Assembly (NCBI RefSeq): GCF_017916325.1
Contig: NC_090150.1
Coordinates: 423,936 to 487,935 of the forward strand
DNA: 64,000 bases
Direction of reading: 5' to 3'
Source: Leishmania martiniquensis
Lineage: Eukaryota; Euglenozoa; Kinetoplastea; Trypanosomatida; Trypanosomatidae
A program made the translations under genes and the position numbers. Below the pieces are notes generated by a model, which worked only from the letters and a program-made list of their open reading frames with translations, was not told the origin of the DNA and searched no databases. Below are positions 20,301 to 30,079 of the stretch, in pieces. Within the stretch, counting starts at the first letter, position 1, and each line of letters begins with the position of its first letter.

Positions 20301-23300
20301 CTCTAGTGTGCTGCGCAGGCGCTTCTGGCGCTGCTCTGGTGCCTCATCTTGGAATCGCCCGGCATAGGTCGACGAAGGCAACACCGGCGGATTCGTGGCG
20401 AGGCCGACAGGCTGCTGCTCTGGGCTGCTGTTCCCGCTTGGCGACCGAGAGACACTCTCCATCGGCGGTGCTAGCCGCCTCTCCGCCGCGCGGCCACCGC
20501 GCCTATGGCTACCATGGCCACTCTGCACCTTGTCTTCGCCATCCTCCAGTTGAAGATGACTGCTACTGCTGCTGCTCTGCCGCGAGCTGTCTTGGCCCTC
20601 TCTTATTTTGGGGTCGCCGTCGGACCTCAGCGGCAGTGCCGCGCGCGATGGGCTACTGCTGCCCGCACAAGGTACCCGCCGGTGGCTTACTGCTGCACCA
20701 TCGCCACCGGCGTCGTCGTTGAGGGGTGCGCCGTGAAGGACCTCCACCATGTGTGGTGGCGGCATCGAAAGCAAGGATGGCTTCAGCGATAGCGCCGCCA
20801 CTGTCTTCACCGCTGCTACCGTGAGTGCATTCGTGCAGGCTGATGTGGACCGGCCCGTGATGATCGGAGGGCAGCGCGGAGGGCTTTGAAAGAGCAGCCG
20901 CTGCTGCACAGCGCGCACCGCTGCAGTCGACGTCGCTGGGGACTTGGCCGGCTTCCCATCACCGCAGACGTGCAGCACACTCAACGGCGCGCCAACGCCT
21001 TTACGGCTGCTGGCGGAGTGGCAATGAAGGCCAACCGCCTCGCTTGCAGGCGCCGAGGCGGCGGCGGCGGCGCCGCGACGCTTGCCGGATACATGACAGG
21101 AGCAGCCAGCAACGAGGCGCGGACTCAGCGGTGGCACGGATGGCGTTAGTAGCCACGGAAAGCGTAGCCGGAGGTACTGAAGGGCTTGCTGCGCGCTCTC
21201 CGCCTTGCCGCCGCCGGCTTCGTCTGCCGCCCAGCCTACCACCACGTGCTTCAGCGAGGGCGTGGCGACTTCACCGATGCTGCGGCGACCTTCAGTGGCC
21301 ACGCCCAGCTCCAGTGCACCACGGATGGCGGCGAGCACCGAGGCACCGTCCTTGTCGCCGTTGCGTGCCTCCCCCTCTACCTCGCAGTTCTCTGTGGCGT
21401 TGCCGCGGTGCTGGTTCTCGAGCACATTCCAAGGCGTCGGAGCACTACGTTGCGAAACGGGCAGCAACACCGACACAGTACCTGTTACGGCGCTTGCGGT
21501 GAAGAGCAGCGGGCTGGACGAGTAGAGGTAGGGCTGGGGGGTGATCATGGTGGAAGTGGCGGCGGCGGCGGCAGTGGTGGTGGTGGCGCTCAGCAACGTC
21601 GGGGATCGCTCCTTAATGAGTGCGCCAACGGCTAAGCAGCATGGATATACCAGCCCCCGCGGCAGCGAGTCCACGGCTGGGGTGATTGTCGCCGACGTTA
21701 GGTCCACGCCCGCCATCTCGTAGTCAGCTGGCCCGACGTAGGTGGAGACGCCGCCGCGCGCGTCGAGGATGCGGAGGGCGTGATGGGTCTGGTCGACCAG
21801 CAGCACTTGAGTGTCGCCCGTCGCGTCGGTCCACAGCGCCATGTCGCTGATGTAGCCGAAGCGCGCTCGCGACGGGACGGCACAATCGACGTAGGACGCC
21901 AGGCTTGCATCCGCTCCGGTGCACTGATCAACATCCGTATCACGCGTACATCCTGCCAGCGTCCAAACACGTGGCATCGCGAGCGCCGTGCCCGCACCTT
22001 TCCACAGCGATGACGGCCGCATTCCTTGAGGCGTAGCTGATGGAGGGCTCGATGACGACGGCTCAAGCGGCGGTGTTTGTAGCGCTCCGCCCTCGGACTC
22101 CGTGGCGGTGGCAAGGAGGGTGCTGCTGAGCGAGTGGTCAGCCGGCTTGTTCTCAGCAGAGCCCGGCTGCTCTGGTGCACTCGGGGTCTGCTGGCGCACC
22201 TCGGGCTCACCCACTGTCGGCATCTCTGACCCACTTGGGGCGGCCGCGCAGCGCGCTGACGCGGCGCCAGCGTCTGCTCCTGCCGTGCCCTCGCCGCTCT
22301 CCCGCTCAGGTTCCTGCGTCCGACGCTTACGGATGCCCGTAATAAGCCGCAAGACACTGTTCGCCCCGTCTGTGAAGAGCAACCCAGCGGAGCACCAAGC
22401 TAGCGCTGTCGCTCCACGCAGGAGCGAGGATACGCAGCTGCCATCACGGTAACCAGGGACGCCATCCACGCCCGTGATGGTGCGCACGAGATGGTTATGG
22501 AAGTTGGCGTACCGAATAGCGCAGTTACCCATATCGCTGATGAAGAGAACACTGCAGCAGCGGCGGCGGCGAAGGTACGAAACGGGGCCGACGCGGAAGT
22601 GCCTGGTCGGCGCCTGACCTCGTCCTTCATGATCTCGGGAAGCCGCCAACACCCCACCGTCAACGCCGTCATCACTGCCGCCTCCACCGCCGGCGAGGGG
22701 CCCCTTATCGTCGTCCTCGTCGTCTTCGATGCGCCAGCACAGCGCCCCCGGAGAGTGAAAGCGCGCGACGCTGAAGTGACCGTCGACGAAGCCGCGTGAA
22801 CCGCCCATCAGAGGTGTGGGCACTGCCTCCGCCATGGCAAGCGAGGGGCTAGCCGAGGAGACGGACCGGCGGCAGCGCTGGGTGCTGCAACTCGCACCAC
22901 CACCGTAGTGCGTCTCCACCGACGTGCTGCAGCGACGCGCGGCATTGCCGTAGGGTCTAGAATCACCAGGGCTGTCTGCTGCACCAGCGTGGGTGGTCGT
23001 TGACGGTTCTGCCGGCGATGGAGAGCGCGGCCCCGATGCGTCGGTGTCGGGCGAACTCTTGGCGGACCCGCGGTGACCTGAGGCGGCTGCGTGGTCGTGC
23101 GTGCTGGTATACGCCGGCTTCTTGCGAGGAAACGCAATCCCAGGCGAAGGCGCGACGGCAGGTTCCTCGTGCGTGCCCGCGGCGTGGCGTGCTGCTAACA
23201 CATCAGTGCCGTCCTCCTCGCCGTGCCTGGCAGCTGACGACACCTCCTCGGTGCTCTGCCAAACCTCCGGCGTGTAGAGCTCCGCTGGCGCAACAGCTCG

Positions 23301-24794
23301 CACCTCCATGGAGGGCAGGCGGACTTCCAGCGCCCAGATGGCGTGCTGCGCGCTGTCGGAGACAAGGAAGCGGTGCCGCAGCTGCGCTGCCGCCCGCTCG
23401 GCGCGCTGCCGCTCTTCTTCCCAAAGCAAGAAAGCCTGCTGGTGCTGCGGCGCCGCGGCGGACGCCAGTGCAGCCGAAAATGGTTCCGCCGCTCCTCCGC
23501 CCCCTTCCTCTGCTCCTCTTGCTGCCACCTCTCCGCTTCTCTCCCTGTTCCTCTCAGTGAATGGCGACGGGGTAGAGGCGGCGGCCAACGAGGAGGTCGT
23601 AGTGCTGCTGCAGTGCAGCCGATCCAGCGAAGGGGACGCCTTTGCCGCTCGCACCGCATCAGCGGACACGCACGTGGCCTCCTCCATTCCATCCGCCGCA
23701 GCTCCTTCATCGATCGCCACACCTCCATTGTTGCCTGCACGTGGAACAGCGATGCCGACGCTGTCGACGTGCTCGCCAAGACTGCCGCCTCTACGACAAA
23801 GGCTTCGCGCCTCTCTGCTGCCGTCACCGCCCACCGCCTCGTGCACAGCTGCGGTCGATTCCCCGACCACCGCTATGACATCTGTCGGCAGTGCAAAGGC
23901 GCGCTCGCGCGTCTTGTCCTCCCACGCTGCGTGCAGCACTGCCTCGTTGCACGACAGCCCGTAGACGGTGTAGTCGCGCACCCAGCCATCAAAGGCGTCC
24001 AGTGGCAGACCGCGCGCGACGCGGGACAGGGTTGGGTATGTCGCCGATGCAGCGCCCATTGGCGCCGCCATGGACGCTGATGATGCGCGGGTGGCATGTC
24101 GCTGCTCCCCCTCTAGGCGTCGAACCACACAGATGCCGCTGCGCGGGGGGCGGCGGCCAGGCGAGCTAGCGGCGAGGCGCTCCACAGTCGTCGTCTCGGT
24201 CCGCTTGTCGCAGCTCTTGCGCAACTGCCCTGCTGAGTCCACGTCGCGGTATGTGAGGAGGAAGTGGTACGAGTCGAGCGGGACGAGCTGCATTCGCGCG
24301 CGTGCCTCCTGCGACGGCGGCTTCCAGCAGGCGGAACTGGCAGATGCAGTAGTGGGCGCCCCGCGGTCGGGGGAGACGGCGCGCCATTGACCGTCTGCGC
24401 CGCGCACCACGGCGTTGGGCCGAAGTCCCGCTGCACGAGTTGACGCACGCCGAGTAGCGAGCTTGGGCGACGAGGACGTGTACGGCGCTGATCCGCCCGA
24501 GAACGGCAGGCTTGTCAAGCGCATGTGCGCGGGTGTTGTGGCGGCTGCCTCTTGCAGCTTCTGCTGCTGTTCGGTGCATTGCTGCTTCGGCGTGTACATA
24601 GGCGATACGTCGAAGGGGCCGTTAACGGAGTGCGCGAAGACATCGTCCAATGAAACGACGGTCTTGGAAAGAAAGACGGTGTCGAGGTCATACGGGCGTA
24701 CGGCGGCTGTCTCGCCAGAGGAGGAGAGGGGTGGGCTACTCGGATGCGACGGCGAAGCCGCGGGCATCGCTCCTTTTCGCGTCGACGCACTCAT
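17391..24794 (-). CDS. giant NHL beta-propeller protein, 2467 residues
   Basis: Very long, mostly disordered protein with two recognisable parts. About residues 745-1030 contain NHL-type repeats: LFISDMGNCAIRYANFHNH, then GLLFTDGANSVLRLITG and, after a Ser/Pro-rich insertion, VLLVDQTHHALRILDARGG. Each has the D-x-x-[N/H]-x-x-[I/L]-R pattern of a propeller blade. About residues 1690-2467 contain spaced helical units with aromatic and hydrophobic periodicity (SFTAFFRFVVLTGYADYLAE, MDFQSFRRAALLLYTWAR, FKLFIELWRTLDVFPSL, ACFVESFVRVALTVFS). These look like degenerate EF-hand/p25-like modules and are common in kinetoplastid cytoskeletal proteins. The rest is Ser/Ala/Gly low complexity. There is no signal peptide or membrane helix. 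The start at 24794 (MSASTRKGAMPAASPSHP) is preferred over the upstream Met at 24818. Possibly a flagellar or cytoskeletal scaffold; this is inference. Confidence 0.82.
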   Translation of the reverse strand: MSASTRKGAMPAASPSHPSSPPLSSSGETAAVRPYDLDTVFLSKTVVSLDDVFAHSVNGPFDVSPMYTPKQQCTEQQQKLQEAAATTPAHMRLTSLPFSGGSAPYTSSSPKLATRRASTRAAGLRPNAVVRGADGQWRAVSPDRGAPTTASASSACWKPPSQEARARMQLVPLDSYHFLLTYRDVDSAGQLRKSCDKRTETTTVERLAASSPGRRPPRSGICVVRRLEGEQRHATRASSASMAAPMGAASATYPTLSRVARGLPLDAFDGWVRDYTVYGLSCNEAVLHAAWEDKTRERAFALPTDVIAVVGESTAAVHEAVGGDGSREARSLCRRGGSLGEHVDSVGIAVPRAGNNGGVAIDEGAAADGMEEATCVSADAVRAAKASPSLDRLHCSSTTTSSLAAASTPSPFTERNRERSGEVAARGAEEGGGGAAEPFSAALASAAAPQHQQAFLLWEEERQRAERAAAQLRHRFLVSDSAQHAIWALEVRLPSMEVRAVAPAELYTPEVWQSTEEVSSAARHGEEDGTDVLAARHAAGTHEEPAVAPSPGIAFPRKKPAYTSTHDHAAASGHRGSAKSSPDTDASGPRSPSPAEPSTTTHAGAADSPGDSRPYGNAARRCSTSVETHYGGGASCSTQRCRRSVSSASPSLAMAEAVPTPLMGGSRGFVDGHFSVARFHSPGALCWRIEDDEDDDKGPLAGGGGGSDDGVDGGVLAASRDHEGRGQAPTRHFRVGPVSYLRRRRCCSVLFISDMGNCAIRYANFHNHLVRTITGVDGVPGYRDGSCVSSLLRGATALAWCSAGLLFTDGANSVLRLITGIRKRRTQEPERESGEGTAGADAGAASARCAAAPSGSEMPTVGEPEVRQQTPSAPEQPGSAENKPADHSLSSTLLATATESEGGALQTPPLEPSSSSPPSATPQGMRPSSLWKGAGTALAMPRVWTLAGCTRDTDVDQCTGADASLASYVDCAVPSRARFGYISDMALWTDATGDTQVLLVDQTHHALRILDARGGVSTYVGPADYEMAGVDLTSATITPAVDSLPRGLVYPCCLAVGALIKERSPTLLSATTTTAAAAATSTMITPQPYLYSSSPLLFTASAVTGTVSVLLPVSQRSAPTPWNVLENQHRGNATENCEVEGEARNGDKDGASVLAAIRGALELGVATEGRRSIGEVATPSLKHVVVGWAADEAGGGKAESAQQALQYLRLRFPWLLTPSVPPLSPRLVAGCSCHVSGKRRGAAAAASAPASEAVGLHCHSASSRKGVGAPLSVLHVCGDGKPAKSPATSTAAVRAVQQRLLFQSPPRCPPIITGRSTSACTNALTVAAVKTVAALSLKPSLLSMPPPHMVEVLHGAPLNDDAGGDGAAVSHRRVPCAGSSSPSRAALPLRSDGDPKIREGQDSSRQSSSSSSHLQLEDGEDKVQSGHGSHRRGGRAAERRLAPPMESVSRSPSGNSSPEQQPVGLATNPPVLPSSTYAGRFQDEAPEQRQKRLRSTLEVPIRTRPSGAPRALHRQAQEEGDEYDGSPSQGRQPEDCKSSSRSPHGRTTSPSNRSGRGSPPLTPRAMAAHQLMQRHRTSRSSTAPHMASAEGRPLGSTERENVAFTDGRDDAAPWPQTQQQDGSQGRTARTEPLTASNASDRRNLPPCHADRQLLGAYDAAVRRLFCVYDYLATKTVTTSMTATAGAAPVAAGATSVSGGANPRTTSAGSRRSSAPTLWAMRQSRQVEQYTMSFTAFFRFVVLTGYADYLAELAEAAVTAAAATDAHTVARDGSVPSLASLLCRLSQVPPRQSSCRRGGAGARHKGSSAPAASSRALGGVASAGAPSSLSHARPSTSSDVLVVPLAATDARAITAVLYACGVQRRGYHTVTQMDFQSFRRAALLLYTWARTARCAETAKQSEAAGSDGAHSRRCSARRNAPRRNGADAATYAYVDTVPSLDALTSEEVVAAYSAVYERAVCCIPALAMSFGPGGSMRASHGAPSPLSAVNAGSSGATPLRRRHYKEAMGSRRCGGGVGDTAGGVDDVITPPVSPITTTEAADDVSCLVIDGDDALKVREAVAGEAPWAAQNSDDADALFPPWVLTPHETFALDELLRLLQRNESTLRQLFEAYSVPITLHRSPQYEAPLSAALAAASNACSLPLSSPDISRDLGDGGRAMAQQPRHGPVSPPATTRLDASPAVARSPVGKHRNRHAVGSACTTRPAMPVPATAAALDVVHGAAVLSSVSTSQQDLSWKVQQIYTMSALENQEAYERTSQVLHVMTFKLFIELWRTLDVFPSLTRMGAMQQAFSDALTTPMLRGLASAPRGDADAPLQPQAQPPSSSPTPSAALLSRRTVAQLCTHGGLPYACFVESFVRVALTVFSHSVDRTAYPTATAKTAGLMRWCNKQVALGLAAKRVQQQQRLSATVAGVHASSSRLYMTPTGASSVSALAARAPRAVGFFPHQLRLFCVPSASRSSAAPPKTG

Positions 24795-26070
24795 CGATCG
24801 GCACGCACGCACGCACACACGCGAAAGGGCTCTGTTCGATGTTTCTGCGTCTATGTCGACCTTGTGCTCGCACTCCGACCGGCTGCGCGAATGGGAGCGG
24901 TTGCGACAAGGGGGCTGCTACTACGGCTGCTGCTGTGCTGTACCTAGGCGTGTGAGCACATGTCTGTTCGTAGCGGCAGGACGAGGGAAAGGGGGAGGGG
25001 TGTCAGAGAGGGGGAGAGAGAGAGGGAGGGAGGGTGTATGCCGTGGGAAAAAAAAGACTGGGCAAGAACGGACATGAAGTTCCTCTCATGTGAGCGCTAC
25101 CGCGTTCACGGTGCCGTGACATCTGAACGCCAGCGCAGGCATAGGAGAGAGAGAGAGGATGAGGGCAGAGGAAGTGGCGATGCCCTCCTCTCCTTCCCGG
25201 GCACAAAGAGGACCCCCCCGCCCACCCCCTCTCTGTGCCCGGCGGAGGAGGGGAGGGAACCGCGATGTGGGTGCTGAGCTGGTCGGCGAGACACAAAAAC
25301 AGACTTGGTGACAGGCTCAACGAGAGGGAGGAAGGGGGGACGCCCCGCTGACGCAGCCACAAGGTGAAGGTGCGAGCCACTTCCGGTTCAGTGGGTCTGT
25401 GAGCGTGCCGACGCCCGCCCGCCTTTCCCTCCTTCCCCGTCCCAAACGCAAGAGCCTGGCAGACGGAGAACGCCTCGGTGAACACTCGCCCCCTCTCCTC
25501 CCTCCCTCCACTGCGCGCGCACTCGAGTCGGAGAGGAAAACTGCTGGAGCGTCGGCGGCGGGGCAGCGGCAGGTGGTGGTGGCAGGGTGGGGGAGGGGAA
25601 GGGAGCTGTCACAGTCATGAGAGAGACACATCAGAGCATTCGAAAGGAGCGAAGAAACACCAAAGGGAAAAAGCGATGCAACGAGTACTGTACAGTGAGC
25701 GATGAGGCGTGCCCGAACCGCACTCGTGGCGAGCGCGCCCCCTCCCCTTTTTGCACCTGCGGCAGACAAGCGAGGCGCAGCGGGAAGGAGGGGGAGGACA
25801 GTGCAGAGGTGAGGCGTGTAAGAGAGGTGAACCAGCGCGTGAGACCAGGGGGTGGGGTTAGGGCGTCCCCAGCGTCATGCCCGCGAGGGGAGAAGAAGAA
25901 GCAGAAGCAGAGATGCCTTCAACACACCCCACACACTCCTTTTTTTCTGCTTGATGTGCTCCCGTTCGCTTCCCTTGCCATCTCCCCCTTCATCGCTCTT
26001 GCTTCCTTTTCTCCATCCGAGCCCTATTCGTACACCATCGGTGAGCCCGCCACGATTCCGTCGCTGTCTG
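24795..26070. other. intergenic region, 1.3 kb
   Basis: Dominated by purine-rich runs on the plus strand (24985-25035, 25145-25165, 25570-25605). The 25900-26060 segment is T/C-rich. No coding composition and no repeat family recognised. Confidence 0.55.
24960..25040 (-). promoter_or_regulatory. predicted trans-splicing signal for the NHL gene
   Basis: On the coding strand about 24985-25035 is a strong pyrimidine tract (CT-rich). The first AG after it is at about 24964-24965. This would give a 5' leader of about 170 nt before the 24794 start. Prediction by pattern only. Confidence 0.4.
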
Positions 26071-28863
26071 TCAGCGCGCTTCACCGTCCGCGACGCTTCC
26101 GCTGCTGTTGTTGTTGTTGTCCGGGATTTTGTGTGAGGCTACGAGAACGTCGACGTCTGCGTCCTGCTGCAGCGCTCTGATCGCCGCATTATATGCCGCC
26201 CTTGCCTCTTCCGCCACGTCGAACCAAGAGTACCAGCGAGGCAGCGCGTTGGCGACTGCCAGGCGGACGTTCGGCACGCGGTCCGTGACATAGTCATGCA
26301 ACAGTGGCAGCGTCGTCGCGAGTAGCTGCTGCCGCCGCTCCTCGCGCGGGCTGAGTGTGCTCACCACCGGAAGCAGCACCTCCAGGCACTGGATCATCAC
26401 AACACGCCACAAATAGCTCACGGCGCGGCTCGGGGCAAGCGTGTCAGATTGCAGCAGCTCCGTCACTGTCTGAGCTGCCCACTCGCCACCGTAGGCTGCC
26501 GACACCTCCTTCAGCGCGCGCACCGCCTGCGAGCGGACGGTGCTGACAGGGTCGTGCAGGGCGACGAAGAGCATACTGGTGAGAGGGCGGAACTGGTCAG
26601 GGCTGAGGACTCTGCAGAATTGGTGAACAATACGCACAACCGCGTCGCGGATGCGCCAGTTGCGCGACTCGCCGAGGGTCAGTACCTCCGCCATGAAGGA
26701 CTGCACTATCGCATCGGTGCGCTTCCGTGTGAGGGCGACGCTCGCCTCCCCCGCCGCCCCACTGGTGAGTCGCGAGGAGCGGTGTGGCGATTTTCGGCGG
26801 CTGATGCGGCTGTGCGCCGTCGCCGACGCCGACGCCGGCTGCCGTCGCGAGGCGGAGCTGCGGGAAGCGTTAGATGACGACAGCGCCGCCCCACTGCTAC
26901 TCCTGGCGGTACTGTGCGCCGCATGCTGCACGGCTGCCTGCACATGTCCTTCCAGCGCCGCCACCAAATCGCCCAGGCTTTCTATAGCGTTCTCTTGCAC
27001 CGAGAAGGCGGCGTCTTGCATGAGTGCCCGCAGCGCCTTGCACATGGTGCGCACCACCTCATCACTCCCAAACACAAGGCAGTGATAGTGGCGAGCCGCA
27101 CTGCACCGCACTATCGGGTCAGAATCCTGCGACAAGGCCACTGCTACAGGGACGCAGCAGTTCTGGATGACCTCTCTACTGCAGTGCTGCACGATCCAGT
27201 CCAGCTGACGTGCCACAGCCGCCCGCGTCTCTGGCTCCTCGTCACGCGCAAGCGTCTCCAGGAGCACCTCCAAGTCGTCGGCGTTCAACACCAATCCTGC
27301 CATTGCGCCGAGCCGATTCGCGGCCGTGTAGCGCACACGCCAGCTCGGGTCCGTGGAGGCGCCGATGAAGGTGCCGAGGAGATACTTGGAAGTCGACTTG
27401 GGCCCGATCATCTGAGCCAGCTTGACCACCTCCTCAATCAAAAGGTACCGGACAGTGTCACTGAGATCGTCTGTGGCAAGACTCTTCAGCAGCGGCAGCG
27501 GCATCTCGGCCAGCGTGAGCCGATGCACGGCGGCTACACGCACCCAGTCATGCAGGGACGTGACAACGGCCGAGCGGACCATTGCTGAGGCATCACTGCT
27601 GCACTCCGCGTAGTAGTTGAACATGTCGGACACGCTCAGCCCGCTTGCCTGCAGCACCGCCGGCCGCATAGCGAGGTGGCCCAGCAGTCCAGCTGCCACG
27701 ACGCGCGGTGCACTCCAGAAAGACACGCGCATCGTCAACACGAAAGGGAGGAACAGCTCAAGTAACACATCGTCCTCGACCATCTCGAAGATGGCCTGTA
27801 GGGAGGCTGTCATTGCTCTTGCAACGACCTCCTCCGCGGAGCAGCACAGCTCCATGATGAGACCCATGAAATAGGTGAGGTTGGGGGTAGTGCGCGCCTC
27901 CATGCATGCTACAATCTGCGGCAGCGCGCGCGCGATGCAAGGGGCGCAGTCGTCGAAGGACTCTCCATAGTCGTCCGCCTCGAATGCCGTGAGCAGTGCC
28001 GGCAGCAGGTGGTCGAGGATACGCTGTGTGGACATCTCTTGCGCTGCCGCGATGCATCCCTCCCTAACAAACTTCTGCCGCTCTTCCAGGCTGCCAAGAT
28101 GACAGTACTGCTTGATGGGCGGGTCATGCCGGTCCAGCTCGAAGCACACCCTTGAAGCGTCGTCGTTGTACTCCTCTGACGCCTCCACGTCGCTCTCGGT
28201 GCGCGGGCTGAGCGTAAAGGCGGCGTTGAGCGAGCGCCGTGGATTGGCGCTGGCGGCTGCGTTGCTGGGAGACCTGATAGGAGAAGAGGCGCCCCCGCTG
28301 TTCCCACCCGACGCTCCGTTCAAACTCGGGCCGATTTCGACGGCACTTGCACTGCCGATGTTAGCGGCGCCCAGCGACTGTGCGGACTGCCGTGAGCCTG
28401 GGCACGACGCCACCATGGGCGACAGCGATGGCGGAGACGATACCAACGCTTGCGAGAGCCCTGCCGACTCGGTCGGGGATGTGGTGAACGACGAATCGGA
28501 GGATGCGACTGCGTCCACGTGCGGCGTGTCGCTTATCATGTCTGCTGGCGAGGATGGCGACGGCGACGGGGAGTTGTACAGAGGAGACTGCAGCGCCTCT
28601 TCCTCCCCCCGCGGCGGCGGAGAGGTGGCGCGGTTGCTCGCCATCCCGCTGCCGCTGTAGTTCATTGGCGGTACCGGTGGCGCCGGCGGCGATGCAACGG
28701 GTGTCGCGACACTCGCGCCCGACATGCCAGACGGCCTGTGGAGCTCTTGGCTGTTAAGCGCTGCCGAAGAGGAGGAGAGGGAGCTCAGCAGCGGCGGCGA
28801 TGCCACTGACGTGCTGGTGTTGCCCGCTCCCCAAACAGCCCGTTTGGGGTCCTCATGACTCAT
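26071..28863 (-). CDS. HEAT-repeat PP2A A-subunit / PPP4R1-like phosphatase regulator
   Basis: 930 residues. A disordered Ser/Pro/Ala-rich N-terminus (about 1-235) is followed by tandem HEAT repeats. Repeat landmarks include PSWRVRYTAANRLGAMAGLV, the classic PP2A-A D-x-S-W-R-V-R-Y motif, and later repeats such as SDPIVRCSAARHYHCLVFG, DPVSTVRSQAVRALKEVSA and VPNVRLAVANALPRWYSW. A Ser-rich disordered insertion (about 650-710) separates two HEAT blocks. This resembles the split layout of PPP4R1 more than the compact 65-kDa PP2A scaffold, which has 15 HEATs in about 590 residues. The role is most likely scaffolding or targeting of a PP2A/PP4-type catalytic subunit. The start at 28863 (MSHEDPKRAVWG) is the first Met after the intergenic spacer. 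Confidence 0.82.
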   Translation of the reverse strand: MSHEDPKRAVWGAGNTSTSVASPPLLSSLSSSSAALNSQELHRPSGMSGASVATPVASPPAPPVPPMNYSGSGMASNRATSPPPRGEEEALQSPLYNSPSPSPSSPADMISDTPHVDAVASSDSSFTTSPTESAGLSQALVSSPPSLSPMVASCPGSRQSAQSLGAANIGSASAVEIGPSLNGASGGNSGGASSPIRSPSNAAASANPRRSLNAAFTLSPRTESDVEASEEYNDDASRVCFELDRHDPPIKQYCHLGSLEERQKFVREGCIAAAQEMSTQRILDHLLPALLTAFEADDYGESFDDCAPCIARALPQIVACMEARTTPNLTYFMGLIMELCCSAEEVVARAMTASLQAIFEMVEDDVLLELFLPFVLTMRVSFWSAPRVVAAGLLGHLAMRPAVLQASGLSVSDMFNYYAECSSDASAMVRSAVVTSLHDWVRVAAVHRLTLAEMPLPLLKSLATDDLSDTVRYLLIEEVVKLAQMIGPKSTSKYLLGTFIGASTDPSWRVRYTAANRLGAMAGLVLNADDLEVLLETLARDEEPETRAAVARQLDWIVQHCSREVIQNCCVPVAVALSQDSDPIVRCSAARHYHCLVFGSDEVVRTMCKALRALMQDAAFSVQENAIESLGDLVAALEGHVQAAVQHAAHSTARSSSGAALSSSNASRSSASRRQPASASATAHSRISRRKSPHRSSRLTSGAAGEASVALTRKRTDAIVQSFMAEVLTLGESRNWRIRDAVVRIVHQFCRVLSPDQFRPLTSMLFVALHDPVSTVRSQAVRALKEVSAAYGGEWAAQTVTELLQSDTLAPSRAVSYLWRVVMIQCLEVLLPVVSTLSPREERRQQLLATTLPLLHDYVTDRVPNVRLAVANALPRWYSWFDVAEEARAAYNAAIRALQQDADVDVLVASHKIPDNNNNSSGSVADGEAR

Positions 28864-29123
28864 AGCGCTCTCTTAACGCTTGCGGAGGGCGCGCGCTGCT
28901 GCTGCAGCGCCGTTCAATCGGTACCCTCTTCTCTCTCTTGAAAGCTTGTAGATGAGTTCGGATGCTCCCTATCTCTCCGCATACGGGGTGCAATATCGCG
29001 CTGGCACACACAACTGTGCCGCCTTCACCCCTGACCAGCGTGCGCTCGCGAACGAGCGAGCGCTTCCCTCTTTCCGTTGCGCAGGCGTGATTGCCACAGC
29101 TTTTCCACTATGAGTGCTCCTTG

Positions 29124-29168
29124 ATAAATAAATAAATATATATAAATATAGATAGACAGATAGATATG
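29124..29168. repeat. A+T-rich tetranucleotide microsatellite
   Basis: ATAA-type repeats passing into TATA and then GATA/CAGA repeats, about 45 bp, in otherwise GC-rich intergenic DNA downstream (in map coordinates) of the HEAT gene start. Confidence 0.85.
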
Positions 29169-30060
29169 CGCGAAGGGAAACGCACGGGAGCGCGCGCAGA
29201 TGAATCGTTGTCTTTCTTCGCGACGCGGTTTTCGGGGACGCCGTGCGCCTGACGTTCCTTTCCGGAGGTGTTCGGGGTAAGAGGGGATCACAACGTCAGC
29301 CAAAGCCGCAAGTGCCCTTCTACACAGCTGCTCTCTGTCCTTCAGCACTGACTGACTGACTGCCAGTCTCTCGCTCTTTCTCTCAAGCACTGTATGCGCA
29401 GAGCCCTTTTCATTACACGGCTGGAGAGGAAAAGCGGCGCTGCAGGGGTGAGGATGAGGAGGAGGCACTCAGCGAAGCGTTCAACGAAGACAATGACGCG
29501 TTGCGCTCTTTCTGTGTGTGTGTGTGTATGTGCGGCGTGTCTCTCTAACGTCCCAACTGGCAAAGACGGGTAAACCATTTAATGAGGGAGGAAGAGATGC
29601 ACAGATGCGAGGCGTGGGTACAGGACTGCGGCTGGTGGTGGCGCTGACTCCCAGAAGGTTTGATCTGTGCGCTGGCGCTCGCGTGCGCGTCTGTGCCAAC
29701 GCCACTGCCGCTTGAGTGAGGCGCTAGTCTATCGGACAGAGAGGCGCAGGAGAAAGGGCCGAGCGAGCCGGCAGGGGCGAGAGGCTGGGGTGGAGGGGGA
29801 AGGGGAGTGGCGGTACAGGTTGTGGGTAGCGTTGCGTGAGCGTGGGCGAGGCACAGCTACATGCATACACTCTCTGACCAACTCCCAGGCTTCCGCCAGC
29901 GGATCGGGTGCACGTGCGACGGTCTTATATCGGTGACAGACGCAAAGCTGGTAAGTACTGGGCGAGAGGGGACGGGGAGTGAGACGAGCGCGGCTACGGA
30001 GATGGGGGTAGTGGTTGGGGGTGCTGTGAGGGGAACAGAGGTTTATCTGTCGATGTTGAG

Positions 30061-30079
30061 GTGTGTGTGTGTGTGTGTG
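30061..30079. repeat. (GT)n microsatellite
   Basis: An uninterrupted GT run of about nine units, one of many such runs in the spacers of this window. Confidence 0.85.
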
